This document shows, piece by piece, positions 1 to 10,932 of a stretch of 64,000 nucleotides of DNA. Both the position numbers and the translations under genes were made by a program. How positions within the stretch are numbered: position 1 is the first letter of the stretch; each line of letters opens with the position of its first letter. The stretch comes from Nicotiana tabacum (lineage: Eukaryota; Streptophyta; Magnoliopsida; Solanales; Solanaceae), in NCBI RefSeq assembly GCF_000715075.1, contig NC_134087.1, positions 104,757,161-104,821,160 on the forward strand. The letters run 5' to 3'. The notes under the pieces are model-generated. The model was not told the origin of the DNA. It worked only from the letters and a program-made list of their open reading frames with translations, and ran no database searches.

Positions 1-440
1 GACCCTTGTCATTTTTGTAGGGGGATCTGATACTCAATATTGAATATACAAGAAATTCTCTCTGATTCCTATCTTAACATATTCTCTTGATCTCACTACT
101 TACATTTATTGCTTACATTTGTTGTGTTCTATTTGTTGTTCTTCATTTATTGCTCATTATTGGTCATAAAGAGCTGCCATCGAATTTATCATAGCTGTTA
201 ATCCTCCATCGATTTCCCTTAGGTGGGCACCCGACTCGACCTCGAGGCCCAGTATACACAAGCTCGAGGCTCCAATTTCTAGCCATTCGGTTTGATTATT
301 ATACTATCTACAAGCTATTATCTTATTCTTTCTAATCTTTCACTTAGCATCTATTACCTAACAACTAGCATAAAATAGATCACATATTTTTAGAACCACA
401 AAATCAAATCTAATTGTTATTACCATTTTTAAGGTAAACA
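1..440 (+). repeat. Element A 5' LTR, R-U5 part
   Basis: Bases 1-187 match 54,621-54,794 of the 3' LTR nearly base for base. The LTR ends in AAGGTAAACA just before the PBS. Its end also matches, inverted, the LTR ends of element C at 7,807 and 51,785 (TGTTTACC), so A and C belong to one family. The full LTR is estimated at about 730 bp by combining both copies. Confidence 0.85.
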
Positions 441-442
441 GT

Positions 443-461
443 TTGGCGCCCATTGTGGGGC
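443..461 (+). other. Primer binding site of element A
   Basis: TTGGCGCCCATTGTGGGG lies 2-3 bp after the LTR end, the expected place and form for a tRNA primer site in plant gypsy elements. The exact tRNA cannot be fixed by eye. Confidence 0.7.
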
Positions 462-540
462 TAAAAATAATAGTGATTTTTTTCTTGCTGGTTTACTATA
501 TAACGCAAGTTATCTTTCACAGCTTTTCTTGTCCAAGAAT

Positions 541-993
541 CTTTAATTTTCGGTCAAAATGTCTAACTCGGTAAACGCACATGACAACAACGACCTCGAA
601 GACCATAAAGAGTATGGTGCAACTATTGTAATGATGTACCGCCACAAAACCCTAAGGTTGCACCAGAACCAATTCCCGTCGATATGGTCTCATGCAGCAC
701 TCAACACATTGGCATAAGTTCCTAGACCAACAGGAGTATACATCGAGAAAATCAACTAGACACTCGAAAAAACCTCACCCGGGAAGAAAGAGAAGAAAAT
801 AGGGGAAGCGAAGTGGGAAAACCTCAGCACATCATTCATATGATTATCAGGGGGACCGACATTCCCTAGGGGCTCGGGATCAAGCGGATAAAGGTTTCTG
901 CGACAATGCAAGGGCAAACCCGGGGCCGACATATGAGGATATCCTCGCGTTCAGCGAAGAAGACTTCGAGACTCTGTCTCATCCACACAAAGA
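541..993 (+). pseudogene. Element A gag remnant
   Basis: An ATG at 559 opens about 50 codons of gag-like leader before a stop near 716. The following 280 bp hold only scraps, then a frame running into protease (motif TYEDILAFSEED just upstream). A normal Tat-type gag needs well over 1 kb, so most of it, including the capsid-type gag domain, has been deleted. Confidence 0.6.
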
Positions 994-1738
994 TGTGTTG
1001 TTAATCTCGTTTCTCTTAAATAATGTCCAAATTAAACGTGTACTCGTGGATCCAGGTAGCTCGGCCAACGTAATTAGGTCGACGGTGGTAGAATATCTCG
1101 GATTACTCGATCAGGTCATACCTACCTCTCGAATCCTCAGCGGCTTTAATATGGCCAGCGAAGCAACAGTAGGAGAGATCACCCTCCTAGTTAACATATT
1201 CGATGCAGTTCAAGATACCAGGTTCCACGTCATTAAAGGTGACACGAGGTACAATGCCTTGCTCGGTAGGCCATGGATACATAACATGAAGGCGGTACAA
1301 TCGACCCTACATCAAATGATGAAGTTTCCAACAAAGGACAAAATAAAGACGGTGTATGGGGAGCAACATGCGGTGAAGGAAATGTTCACGGTCTATGAAG
1401 AGGTACCGAATTCTGCACACTCCACCTTGGAAGAGTTGGAAAGACAACAAATCTCCGAGGATGATGAAGAGGATTTCCTCACTCCCAGACTTTTCATTTC
1501 CCCCGAAGAATCGGATGCAACAAAGTTGACCATTGAATAACTGGAGCAAGCCGTATTGATCGAGCATCTCCCAGATTGGAAGGTATACCTAGGGACAGGA
1601 TTAACCCCCGAACTCAGGAAAAAACTCATTCAATTCCTTATTAACAACATCAATTACTTTGCTTGGTCCCATTTAGACATGACAAGGATCCCACCAGATT
1701 CCCATCGACTAAGTGTCGACCCCAGGTACAAACCGTGA
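994..1738 (+). pseudogene. Element A retropepsin-like aspartic protease and linker
   Basis: This is the protease domain of the pol polyprotein, which would cleave Gag-Pol in the virus-like particle. The catalytic Asp codon is at 1,049-1,051 in the motif VDPGSSANVI; the usual D-T/S-G reads D-P-G here. A GRPWIH block follows near 1,265, typical of the Tat-type protease C-terminal half. The frame is open from about 915 to a TAA at 1,538, continues in frame to about 1,735, and is then lost by a frameshift before RT. The upstream in-frame sequence shows that this was internal to a polyprotein, so no start codon is expected. Confidence 0.8.
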
Positions 1739-2940
1739 AGCAAAAAAGGAGACCCCAGTCCGAGATAAAGCATACATTCATCAAAGACGAGGTAACGAAG
1801 CTCCTCTAAATAGGGTCTATTAGGGAAGTAAAATATCCCAAATGGCTGAAAAATGTGGTGGGAGTTCCCAAAAAGGGGAATAAACTAAGAATGTGCGTAG
1901 ATTATAAAGATCTAAATAGGGTGTGCCCAAAGGACTCGTTCCCACTGCCCAACATCGACCATTTGATCGACGCCATGGACGGCCATGAAACCTTCTCTTT
2001 CCTCGATGCCTATTCGGGGTATAATCAAATTCAGATGAACCCCGAGGATAGATAAAAGACTTCGTTCATCACGAAGTACGGTACGTACTGTTACAATGTA
2101 ATGCCCTTTGGGCTAAAAAATGCAAGGGCCACATACCATAGTTAATAAGATGGTCGAGCATCAAATAGGCAAGTCCATGGAAGTACATATTGATGATATG
2201 CTAGTTAAGTCTCTGTGCCCAGAGGACCATTTGATTCATTTGCAGGAAACATTCGACATCCTCAGAAGTTACAACATGAAACTAAATCCCGAGAAGTGCG
2301 CCTTTGGTGTAGGATCAGGCAAATTATTAGGTTTCATGGTATCGAACAGGGGAATCAAGATCAACCCCGATAAAATCAAGGTCATAAAAGAATTTACGGT
2401 GGTAAATAATGTAAAGGTCGTACAGCGATTGACCAGGTGGATAACAGCCTTGGGCGGGTTTATATCAAGGTCGTCGGATAGAAGTCACCATTTTTCTCCC
2501 TGCTCAAAAAGAAAAACAACTTCGAATGGACTCCAAAATGCCAATGCGCCTTGGAGGAGTTGAAGCGATACCTGACAAGCCTGCCTTTGCTCCACACACC
2601 AAAAGAGGATGAGACATTGTATTTATACCTGGCCGTATCCGAGATAGCGTTGAGGGTGTGCTAGTTTGAGAATAACAAGGCACACAATTCCCTATTTATT
2701 ATGTAAGTCGGACCTTAGGTAATGTTGAAACCAGGTATCCGCACTTGGAAAAACTAGCTCTTGCATTAATAAGTGCGTCTCGAAAATTGAAACCTTACTT
2801 CCAATGCCATCATATTTGCATTTTAACAACATACCCCTTTCAAAGAATATTGCATAAACAAGAATTATCGGGCCGACTGGCCAAATGGGCCATTGAACTC
2901 GGGGGATATGATATCGAGTATCATCCCGGACAGCTATAAA
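1739..2940 (+). pseudogene. Element A reverse transcriptase, frameshifted
   Basis: This is a Ty3-type RT. Blocks seen in order are VPKKGNKLRMCVDYKDLN (about 1,865), FPLPNIDHLID, FLDAYSGYNQI (about 2,010), TSFITKYGTYCYNVMPFGL (about 2,065) and the catalytic box at 2,186-2,197, which reads H-I-D-D instead of Y-V/I-D-D. The thumb and connection (GFMVSNRGIKINPDKI) follow. Disruptions are a stop near 1,807, a stop at 2,053 (probably CAA to TAA), a frameshift near 2,130 and frame changes after about 2,440. It cannot give a functional enzyme. The same domain in element D (63,100-63,629) keeps YVDD. Confidence 0.85.
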
Positions 2941-3661
2941 GTCTCAAATTTTGGTAGACTTCGTAGCAGACTTCACTCCCTCTCTCGTACCCGAGGTCGA
3001 GAAAGAATTTTTGCTAAAAATGGGCACATCTTCTGGGATATGGACCATGTTCACTAATGGAGCCTCGAACGTAAGAGGGTCCGGGCTCGGCATAGTCCTA
3101 AGCCCACCTACGGGCAGCATGATTAGACAATATATAAAAACCATAAGGTTAACTAACAATGAATCCGAGTATGAGGCTATGATTTCATGTCTGGAATAGG
3201 CCAAAGGCATAGGAGCTGAAGTCATTGAAGCAAAATGTGATTCCCTCTTGGTGGTAAATCAGGTAAATGGGAGCTTTGAGGTTCGGGAAGACAGGATGCA
3301 AAGGTATTTAGACAAAATTCAAATCATATTGCACCGCTTCAAAGAATGGACCCTGGTCCACATACCCCGAGAGGAGAATAGCGAAGCCGATGCACTCGCA
3401 AACCTGGGATCGTCTGTCGAGGAAGATAACATACTCCCCGGATCTGTTGTTCAACTGTCCAAATCAGTGATCGAGGAATGCCACGCTGAGATCAACTCCA
3501 CTAGCCTAACATGGGATTGGCGAAATAAATATATCAATTATTTGGAGAGCAGGAAGCTACCCGCAGACCCAAAGAGTCGAGGGCCCTACGAACCAAAGCA
3601 GCCCGATTCTCGCTCGACGAAAGTAGAACTCTTTAAAGAAGAACTTTTGATGGCCCTCTAG
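2941..3661 (+). pseudogene. Element A RNase H
   Basis: This RNase H domain removes RNA from the RNA-DNA hybrid. It reads from about 2,951, with FTNGASN at about 3,052 where the family usually has D-G-A, then NNESEYEAM (catalytic Glu region, about 3,160), CDSLLVVNQ (catalytic Asp, about 3,238) and REENSEADALANL near the end (about 3,370). One in-frame TAG at 3,197 separates two long frames. The first acidic residue appears lost to Asn, so the domain would be inactive even without the stop. Confidence 0.8.
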
Positions 3662-4755
3662 CAGTATGTCTGGGGCCGGGAGATAAAGACTATGTGCTCC
3701 GAGAGATCCACGAGGGCACCTGCGGAAATCACTCCGGTGCCGATTCCTTAATTTGAAAAATAATCAGGGCAGGCTATTATTGGGACAACATGGAGAAGGA
3801 CACCAAAGAATTCGTCCGCAAATGCGACAAATGCCAAAGATTCTCCCCAATTATTCACCAACCTGGTGAACAACTACATTCAGTTTTGTTGCCATGGTCG
3901 TTCATGAAATGGGGGATGGACATCGTCGGACCTCTACCAACGGTGGCAGGTAAAGCTAGATTTATTTTATTTATGACTGACTACTTCTCAAAATGGGTTG
4001 AAGCACAAGCCTTCGAAAAAATAAGGGAAAAAGAAGTCATTAGTTTCATCTGGGACCATATCATATGCCAATTTGAAATTCTTTCCGAGGTAACGTATGA
4101 TAACGGAAAGCAATTCATCAGAAGCAAAGCGACTCAGTTCCTCGAGGATCACAAGATCAAAAGGATCATGTCAACACCCTACCACCCGTGTGCGAACGGC
4201 CAAGCCAAGTCCACAAACATAACCATCATTCAAAACTTAAAGAAGAAACTGGAAAGCGCAAAAGGAAGATGGAGAGAAATATTACCCGAAGTACTCTAGA
4301 CATATCGAACAACTCCAAAATCAAGCATAGGGGAAACGCCTTTCTCCCTGGTCTATGGTGCCAAGGCTTTGATACCGGTCGAGATCGGAGAACCCATCGC
4401 CAGATTCCGACACACCACCAAGATCTCGAACAATGAGGCCATAACTATTGCTCTCGAACTATTAGACGAAAAGCGAGAAGCCTCGCTGATCCAAATAGTC
4501 CCACAAAAATAGAGGATCGAAAGATACTACAACAGGAGAACAAATCTCTGACATTTTGGAATCAGGGACTTTGTCTTAAGGAAAGTCACCTTGAATACTC
4601 GAAATCCTAATGAAGGAAAGCTAGGTCAGAACTAGCAAGGATCATACCGCATCCTCGGGGTAGTTGGTAAAGGGTCCTACATACTCGGCACTAGGGAAGG
4701 CGAACAGCTTCCAAGTAATTGGAATGTATCAATGTTCGAAAACTATTACTGCTAA
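3662..4755 (+). pseudogene. Element A integrase with Glu-to-Lys change in the catalytic triad
   Basis: This is the integrase of the DDE type. The zinc-binding half ends in CDKCQRF (about 3,820). The core has GMDIVGPLP (first Asp, about 3,915), TYDNGKQF (second Asp, about 4,097) and GQAKSTN at 4,201-4,220. The family has GQAESTN at that place, so the third catalytic residue is Lys (codon AAG, 4,207-4,209; GAG to AAG is G to A). Downstream stops at about 4,297, 4,510, 4,548 and 4,635 mostly replace Trp, Gln or Arg codons. The C-terminal GSYRIL and LPSNWN block ends near 4,755. The upstream part crosses stops near 3,661 and 3,750. Confidence 0.85.
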
Positions 4756-5600
4756 AAGCTCAAAGGCCCTAGGTTTTGAAAGCATATGATGCACTCTTTT
4801 CCTTCGACCGGGATTTTATCCCAAGAAGGGTTTTACCGAAAAGGTTTTTAATGAGGCAGCATCCATATGCTACCTAAGGAAGACTCAACAATATTCAAGG
4901 CTTCTCTTCAATCAACCTCGAATACTGGGGGGCATCCCCCCGGAAGGTCACTTCCTTGGAGAAGCCAAGACGTGCTAAATAGGGTCTCAATAGGAAATCG
5001 ATATACCAGGCCAAACGGTCAAACGGACTGTGTCCATATAGGATAAACGAGCCCTTGACAGCAAAAACATGTATACTCGTACCAAGTAATCGAAGAAAAC
5101 TTTCCCCTCCATCAAAGCATTTCGCATTTCAAAGGAGTTCGGTATTTTTTACAAAAACGGCTCCAGAGCCAAAAACATCCAAACACTCGGGGACTAACAT
5201 CAAAAACTCGAAGTCACAAGACCTCCGGGTCGGAAGCTTCGAACTTGTAAGCCCTCAATGAGGCAACATCAAGGTTACAAAAACGGCTCCAAAAGCAAAG
5301 AACGCCCCGAACACTTGGGGATTGGCGTCAAACACTCGAAGTTGTATGACCTCTGGGTCGAAAGCTTGGAATTCGAAAGCCCTCAACGAGGCAATATAAA
5401 ATTTACAGAAACGGCTCCAGGACCCAAAATGTCTCGAACACTTGGGGGATGGCATCGCACACACTCGGGGACTGGCATCAAGAAACCGTCAATGTCTCGG
5501 GGACTATCGCCAATTGCCACCTCATTGACTTATCAAAAACTCAAAGCAACAAGACCTTATGTGGGCAACCACGGTCTCGTCAGACCTATATAAGGCAGTA
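4756..5600 (+). repeat. Element A 3' UTR with ~127-bp tandem repeats
   Basis: No gene is seen here. From about 5,150 a unit of 126-128 bp recurs about 2.6 times, marked by ACGGCTCCAG at about 5,157, 5,283 and 5,411, CACTTGGGG, and AAAGCCCTCAA..GAGGCAA. Related sequence occurs inverted in the 3' region of element C (25,530-26,200). Confidence 0.65.
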
Positions 5601-5604
5601 ACAA

Positions 5605-5815
5605 TATCTGTAAGACCTCAAGCAAGGCATGAACTATACTTGTACCAAGTAACAATATCTGCAAGACCTCGAGCAAGGCATGAACTATACTTGTACCAAG
5701 CAACAACATCTGTAAGACCTTGAGCAAGGCATGAACTATACTTGTACCAAGTAACAATATCTGTAAGACCTCAAACAAGGCATGAGCTATACTTGTACCA
5801 AGTAATCAAAACGTA
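5605..5815 (+). repeat. 51-bp tandem repeat, about four copies
   Basis: The unit starts GTAAGACCTCAAGCAAGGCA and includes ACTTGTACCAAGTAACAAT. Copies begin near 5,609, 5,660, 5,712 and 5,763, with a decayed fifth at 5,813. It lies in the 3' UTR of A, between integrase and the accessory gene. A related motif (ATGCCTGTTGAGGTCTTAC, inverted) is found in element C at 48,690-48,775. Confidence 0.8.
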
Positions 5816-6500
5816 AGACCTTACAAAAGGCAGTACCGACCCAATGCGTAAGAGCCACTGCCGCCAGCTCGTGTGAAAGGTCGCACTGACCTAATGCGTA
5901 AGAGCCTAAGGGCCAGTTTTAAATTCAAAAACATAAGGGTCAATGAGTTCGAATTGAAACCTGATTTGGATACTAAACTCAAAGTAGTTACCTGAATATG
6001 CCTAAGAGCAAAAGCATAAGAGCCTAAGACGCCAGCTTACATTAAAAGGTCAAACCGTCGAAGAGTCAGGCAAACACAATTTCAAAAAGTCCTTAACGAG
6101 AGAAAAATAAATCCTATATAAAGGGTCGTACCGACACAATATGTAAGAGCCACTGTCGCCAGCCCATATAAAGTTTCGTACCGACCCAATGCGTAAGAGC
6201 CACTGTCGCTAACCCATATAAAGGGTCGTAGCAACCCAATGCATAAGAGCCACTGCCGCCAGGTCGTATGAACGGTTGCACCGACCTAATGCATAAGGGC
6301 CTAAAAGCCAGTTTTAAATTAAAAAACATAAGGGTCAATGAGCTCGAATCGAAACCCGATTCGGAGACTGAACTCGAAGCAGTTACCTGAATATGCCTAA
6401 GAGCAAAAGCATAAGAACCTAAGACGCCAGCTTATATTAAAAGGTCGTACCAACCCGATGCATGAGAATCTATAAAATCCACGCAAATAGCCTCAGAGCC
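5816..6500 (+). repeat. ~390-bp duplication containing ~55-bp subrepeats
   Basis: A block beginning with ACCCAATGCGTAAGAGCCACTG subrepeats, followed by GCCAGTTTTAAATT..AAAAACATAAGGGTCAATGAG and ending GACGCCAGCTTA, occurs at about 5,840-6,050 and again at about 6,186-6,445, offset about 393 bp. The subrepeat period is about 55 bp. Coding potential is absent. Confidence 0.75.
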
Positions 6501-6685
6501 AACACGAGAGACTTACAGGTCAACTCTCGACCATTGCAAAACGCTCGACGGTAGTAGGAATACACAACTTTGGATCAATTGCCAAACGAATGCCACAAGT
6601 CGTTCAAAGGGAAAAAAGAAAAAGGTAAAAAATTGACACACATATAAAAAGATTCATAAAAGTACAATTACAAAGCCTAGATCTG
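6501..6685. other. Element A untranslated spacer
   Basis: This is the end of the repeat-rich 3' UTR, AT-rich near 6,600-6,680. No gene or motif is recognised; it lies just past the 3' end of the antisense accessory gene. Confidence 0.5.
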
Positions 6686-7680
6686 GAAGCCCTTCTGAAG
6701 GAAGAAAGAAAATGAAAACCTTAATGTATCACCGGAGCTACACCTTCGATGGCCCCCTCAGAAAATATGCTTTTAGCAGCTTTGGCCATAACCTCCGGGT
6801 TACCAACGGCCTCCTCCCCTTCAGGGACTTCGCCTCCATCTTCATCACCTCCCGAGTTGCTACTCGACTTGCTTTCGGAAGGAAGAAGGGCTGCAGCTTC
6901 CTCTTCTAGGGTCTTCACCCTCTCAATCTCGATGATTAAATCAACGCCCCTGCATATATATCCTCGAGTGTCTATCTCCGTGATTCTAACCGGGCATGCT
7001 CCATTGCTCGGGCAGGTATAGTGCAGCCTCTTCGGACACCTTCCGGGCCTGAGCATTTGCAGTAGTGGCGTCCTCCTTATGCGAGGTCACGAGTGCCTCG
7101 GCCTCAGCCCTAACCTCGGATAGCGTAGCAACCAACTCAAGATGGAGATCCTTATGCTTACTGCTCTCAGCCCTCGCATGTTCGAGGCAACGCTCGATCG
7201 AAACCACCTCTCCCCGGAGGGCATCTCTCTCAAAGATTACTTCACTCAAATGCCGCTTAAGCTCGAGAATTTTGGAGTCCCTGGCTCGGAGCTCATTTCC
7301 TGTAAGGACATCCTTTTCCTTAAACTGCAAAAATCGACCCAAAGATATTAAAACACGGAAGTCAGTTAGAAGTACAGACAAAAAACAAACGGGAGCTATG
7401 CAACCTGTTCAGTAAGACGAGCCTTTTCCCGGGATGCCACCTCCAAGCAATCTCGAAGGCCATGGAGTTCTTCCTCCCTCTTGGTAGAAAGGGCCCTGAG
7501 CTCGTCGGCTTCCGAGGTAAGCTTCTTATTTTTTCCCTTGCGGTGAGTCAGCTCGATTTCAAAATTGACGAATGTCTGATTATAAAGCACCTTGGCCTGG
7601 AACCATGAAAGAAATAAGGTTAGCATGGAAAAGGCCAGGGCACAAAGCAGAATTTACGAACAAATTACCTATTCACATAG
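6686..7680 (-). pseudogene. Element A antisense accessory gene, C-terminal exons
   Basis: This is the C-terminal half of the antisense accessory gene of Tat-like elements. It belongs to the protein family annotated as putative gypsy-type transposon (Transposase_28), whose function is unknown. Exons in minus-strand order are 7,626-7,400 (AKVLYNQTFVNFEIELTHRK, then a charged helix ending LTEQ), about 7,325-7,040 (EKDVLTGNELRARDSKI, strong coiled coil rich in Glu, Arg and Leu) and about 7,010-6,720 (EIDTRGYI, IIEIERVKTLEEEAAALLP, acidic Ser/Gly tail). Introns with GT..AG borders separate them. The N-terminal half lies 45 kb away at 52,540-53,958 because element C inserted between. The same gene in C (12,397-25,270) supports the identity. 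Confidence 0.75.
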
Positions 7681-7683
7681 CCT

Positions 7684-7806
7684 GTCGATATCATAAAAAA
7701 TAAGAAAAAAATCTTTTTTATTTATTTAAGAGGGTTAAGTGAAGTTGGTAAAAAAGGGGTATGACAATTGTGAGGTAGCCCGAGGGGCTGGTTCTGTTGA
7801 TATTTT
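7684..7806. other. Unassigned 123-bp stretch at the A/C junction
   Basis: This AT-rich sequence lies between recognisable accessory-gene sequence of A and the LTR terminus of C. I see no coding content. AGCCT directly precedes it (7,679-7,683) and also directly follows the other end of C (52,540-52,544), so it may be filler added next to the target-site duplication. Confidence 0.4.
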
Positions 7807-8556
7807 TGTTTACCGAAAAAAATGGTAACAACAATTAAATTTGTAAATGGAATTCTAAAAATACGTGATATATTCTCGAGCTAGTTTTAGGGCAGTTGAT
7901 GCTTGAAATGCTAAGTGTGAAGATAAGACATGAGCTAAGACGAAGCAGCAAGCAAACCGAAGGGGCCTGTTGCCCGGGCTTCAGACTAGTAGAGGATGGA
8001 CCTCGGGTTCAGTATCCGGCTCGTGCTCGAGCTACCAGGGGTAATCGGTAAAGGGATAACAGCTAGAATATAATTGAAGAAAGCTCTTTATGGCCAATAC
8101 CAAGCAATAAATGAAGAACAAGTGCAAAAGCAATAAATGCAAATAGTAGCCTCGGGCAAATGGGTTAGAGAGAAAAGAGAGATAGAGAGATATTATTGAT
8201 CTTGTGTAGAATAGTAGAAGCAACAGCAGCCCCTTACAAGGTGGTGAGGGTTCCCTTTATATAGGAGGGGAATCCAGTTATAGTACAACATACATTAATT
8301 GTAAAAGCATAGAGATGGGACGGCTAGAAGTGATGCCTCGACATAGGCTCTAGGTAGGCCGACTTTGTCAGACTTAGCCGAGTGCCTTGTGAACTCCCTT
8401 TTTGTCCCAGCCTCGATCTTCATCTTCTCTGAGTTAGGTCTTGACGAGCCCCGAGGGAGGGGACTCGGTCGCAACTTCACGTCCTCGGGGTCTCAAGGTG
8501 TTCTCCTAAAGTGGCTTGGTAGCAAGAAATTAAGCCCTCTGATTTCACCGCATACA
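7807..8556 (-). repeat. Element C 3' LTR
   Basis: Its 750 bp match 51,785-52,539. On the minus strand it starts TGTATGCGG and ends GGTAAACA. A TATA box (CTATATAAAG on the minus strand) lies at about 8,254-8,263. Just outside the start, the minus strand reads GGAGACTATC, comparable with GGGGACTATC before the LTR of A at 54,315, and is a likely polypurine-tract remnant. Confidence 0.85.
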
Positions 8557-8835
8557 GATAGTCTCCGCGTTTCCAAGAACGAAGCGATGGGAAATGATTC
8601 TGACACCTGATTCCACAAGCTTCTCGCGGTGATGTCATACCGATGATGCGACCTGTGGCGTGAGTTTTTGTGACAACCAAGATGACCCATGGACTTGTGT
8701 TTTTGACATCATTTAATGCACTGTCGTTTCCCGTTCTCCAAGGTGAAAGTACTGTCATCGATTCAGCTCTTCAAGAACGCTGTACTTCTGTTCGTCAGTC
8801 AATATTCCAAAGCCTCAATGACCGTGTTGTTGCCC

Positions 8836-8844
8836 CTATAAATG
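8836..8844 (+). promoter_or_regulatory. TATA box of the element C accessory-gene promoter
   Basis: CTATAAATG stands in a GC-balanced context on the plus strand, 280 bp outside the LTR and pointing toward the accessory gene. A second TATA element stands in the comparable place in element A (54,091-54,099, minus strand). The accessory gene therefore seems to have its own promoter, not the LTR promoter. Confidence 0.55.
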
Positions 8845-9005
8845 GGGGTGCTCTAGTGTTGTTTTTCTTGTCCAAGTACCTTCATCTACTTATTCGCCTA
8901 TTTCTTCTTATCATCTTCTGTTATCGTTGAACATCATGTTTGGGCTTTGTGGCCTCAAGGCCTTCTGGCAGAGCTCCCGTAGGATGTGTAGCGGCCCTTT
9001 GCCGG
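8845..9005 (+). other. Accessory-gene 5' leader of element C
   Basis: This is transcribed-looking leader after the TATA box, pyrimidine-rich with TCTTCTTATCATC. No protein is assigned. It is interrupted by solo LTR G right after GCCGG (9,001-9,005). Confidence 0.4.
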
Positions 9006-10927
9006 TGTGAGAACCTAATTTTTGACAATATTTAATTTTTTATCACTTCTTCTATGTAAGCATTTTAGGGGGTTTTAACCTACAATTTTTAGATTTGTTA
9101 CACTTTTTATTATAGGGTAAAAATACAAAATTTTAAAAGGTGAATTATTATTATTAATATTATTTTATTTTTATTTATTTTATTTTATAAAAAATAATAA
9201 AAACAATCCGAAAAATATTAAATTTTTAAATTTTTTTGGAGAAATTTAAAAAAAAGAAGAAAAAGGGAAGTGTGGAATTAAATAAATAATAATAAAAGTA
9301 AAAGTAGGTGGAATTCTCTTTTAAAAAGTAAAAGAAAGTGAAAAAATTTAAAAATAAAAGTAAAGTTTTGTGGAAATTTTAAAAAAATAAAAAGTAAAAG
9401 AAAGTTGGAATTTAAAAATAAATATAAAGGTAGCTAAAAATTAAAAAAAAATTAAAGTAAAAGAAAGTAGAATTTTTTAAAGAAAAGCAAAAGAAAGTGG
9501 ATTGTTTTTTTAAGAAAAGTTAAATAAGTGAAATTCTCTTTTAAAAAGTAAAAAAAAAGTGGGATTTTAAATAAGATAAAAGTAATTAAAGTTGGAATTT
9601 AAAAAATAAAAGTAAATAAAGGTAGGATTTATTTTTATAAAAAAAAAAGCAATTTGTAAGTGGGATTTCTTTTAATTAAAAAAATAATAAAATATTTTTT
9701 TAAAAAATCTGAAAAATTTCAAAAATTTTGCTATAAATAGAAGAGAAAATTTGAGAAAAAAGGAAGGAGATAAAAGAGAGGAGAGAATTGAGAGAAACAA
9801 ATTTTTTTTCTTCTTCTACGCTACGACAATTTCTACTCGTGTCATTCTTTCTTCCTCTTTCTTTCAAAAATTTCCAGCAATTCAACACCCCAAAACTCAA
9901 CAAAAATACATCAAAACATTCCTTTTTATACGCCAAAGAGTGGTGTTAACAGTCAAGGTTGTGGATTCCGTTGGAGCTCTGTTCACCGGCTTTGATGATC
10001 ATCTTCGCTTATGCTTGTTCGGCGTTCGTCTGAGCTATTGTACATATTCTTGGAGACTCATTTAATTGGAAATCTTACATTAAAAGATTTATTTTTCCCT
10101 CTGTTTTTTTATCCTATTTTATGTGATTTTATTTATTTATCTTTAAACTTTATAAATAATAATATAAATCAATCCTTAAATGTTATATGCTTAATCATGT
10201 TTCTGAAAATATAGTATTTAAACTTGCTAAAAGTTTGGAAGATTTGGACACTAATAAGTTTAGGCTTCAATTGTTGGGATGTAGGGTATTGGTATATGAT
10301 AGTTTATTTATTCAAATATCTAAAATGATACACTTTTCCACAAACAATTCCATAACTTTTGGCCTTATAATAACCTTAAATTAGTTTAGGAAAATAATTC
10401 AACTGCGCTAGTTTATTTAGATGCGCTTTAAATAATTAAACATCATGGCTATATGTATGGTCTCTGTGGCATAATTGTGATATGTAACAAAATAAGTATT
10501 CACACGTGTAACTTATTTCAAGGTAACATTTTCATAAATGTTAATCAAGCAATAAAAGCAGACATAGGTAAAAGATGAGATCTAATAAAATACAAGTTAT
10601 CCAAAATAATATAAGCCAAATATAGTCAATAAAGCGACCGTGCTAGAACCACGGGACTCGAGGAATGCCTTACACCTTCTCCCCGGTCAACAGAATTCCT
10701 TACCCGAACTTTGTTTTCGCAGACCAATAATAATAGAGTCAAACCCTCCTTTGAATAGGGATTCAAATAAAAGGTGACTTGGAACACTGGCAAAAATCAA
10801 TTCCAAGTGGCGACTCTGTAGATAATATAATCTCTATTTCAAGTTTGTCACTTTAATTGGAAAATCTCTTTAACCCACAATCCATAACACATATTATCTT
10901 TTGGAGGGGTAAAAAGGAGGTGGGACA
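9006..10927 (+). mobile_element. Solo LTR G (Tat/Ogre-like), TSD GCCGG
   Basis: This 1,922-bp unit begins TGTGAGAACC and ends GGAGGTGGGACA, flanked by perfect 5-bp duplications GCCGG (9,001-9,005 and 10,928-10,932). It has no internal region, so it is a solo LTR left by recombination between two LTRs. Its last 300 bp match the LTR ends of B, D and I (CCGTGCTAGAACCACGG hairpin, GACTTGGAACAC, TGGCGACTCTG at 10,808-10,818, AAAAAGGAGGTG end). A TATA box CTATAAATAG lies at 9,731-9,740. Confidence 0.9.
9250..9700 (+). repeat. A-rich imperfect repeat in the U3 of solo LTR G
   Basis: Degenerate units of about 40 bp built from AAAAGTAAAAGAAAGTGGAATTTTTAAA recur about ten times just upstream of the TATA box. 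It could be upstream promoter repeats or simple-sequence growth; the sequence alone does not decide. Confidence 0.6.
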
Positions 10928-10932
10928 GCCGG

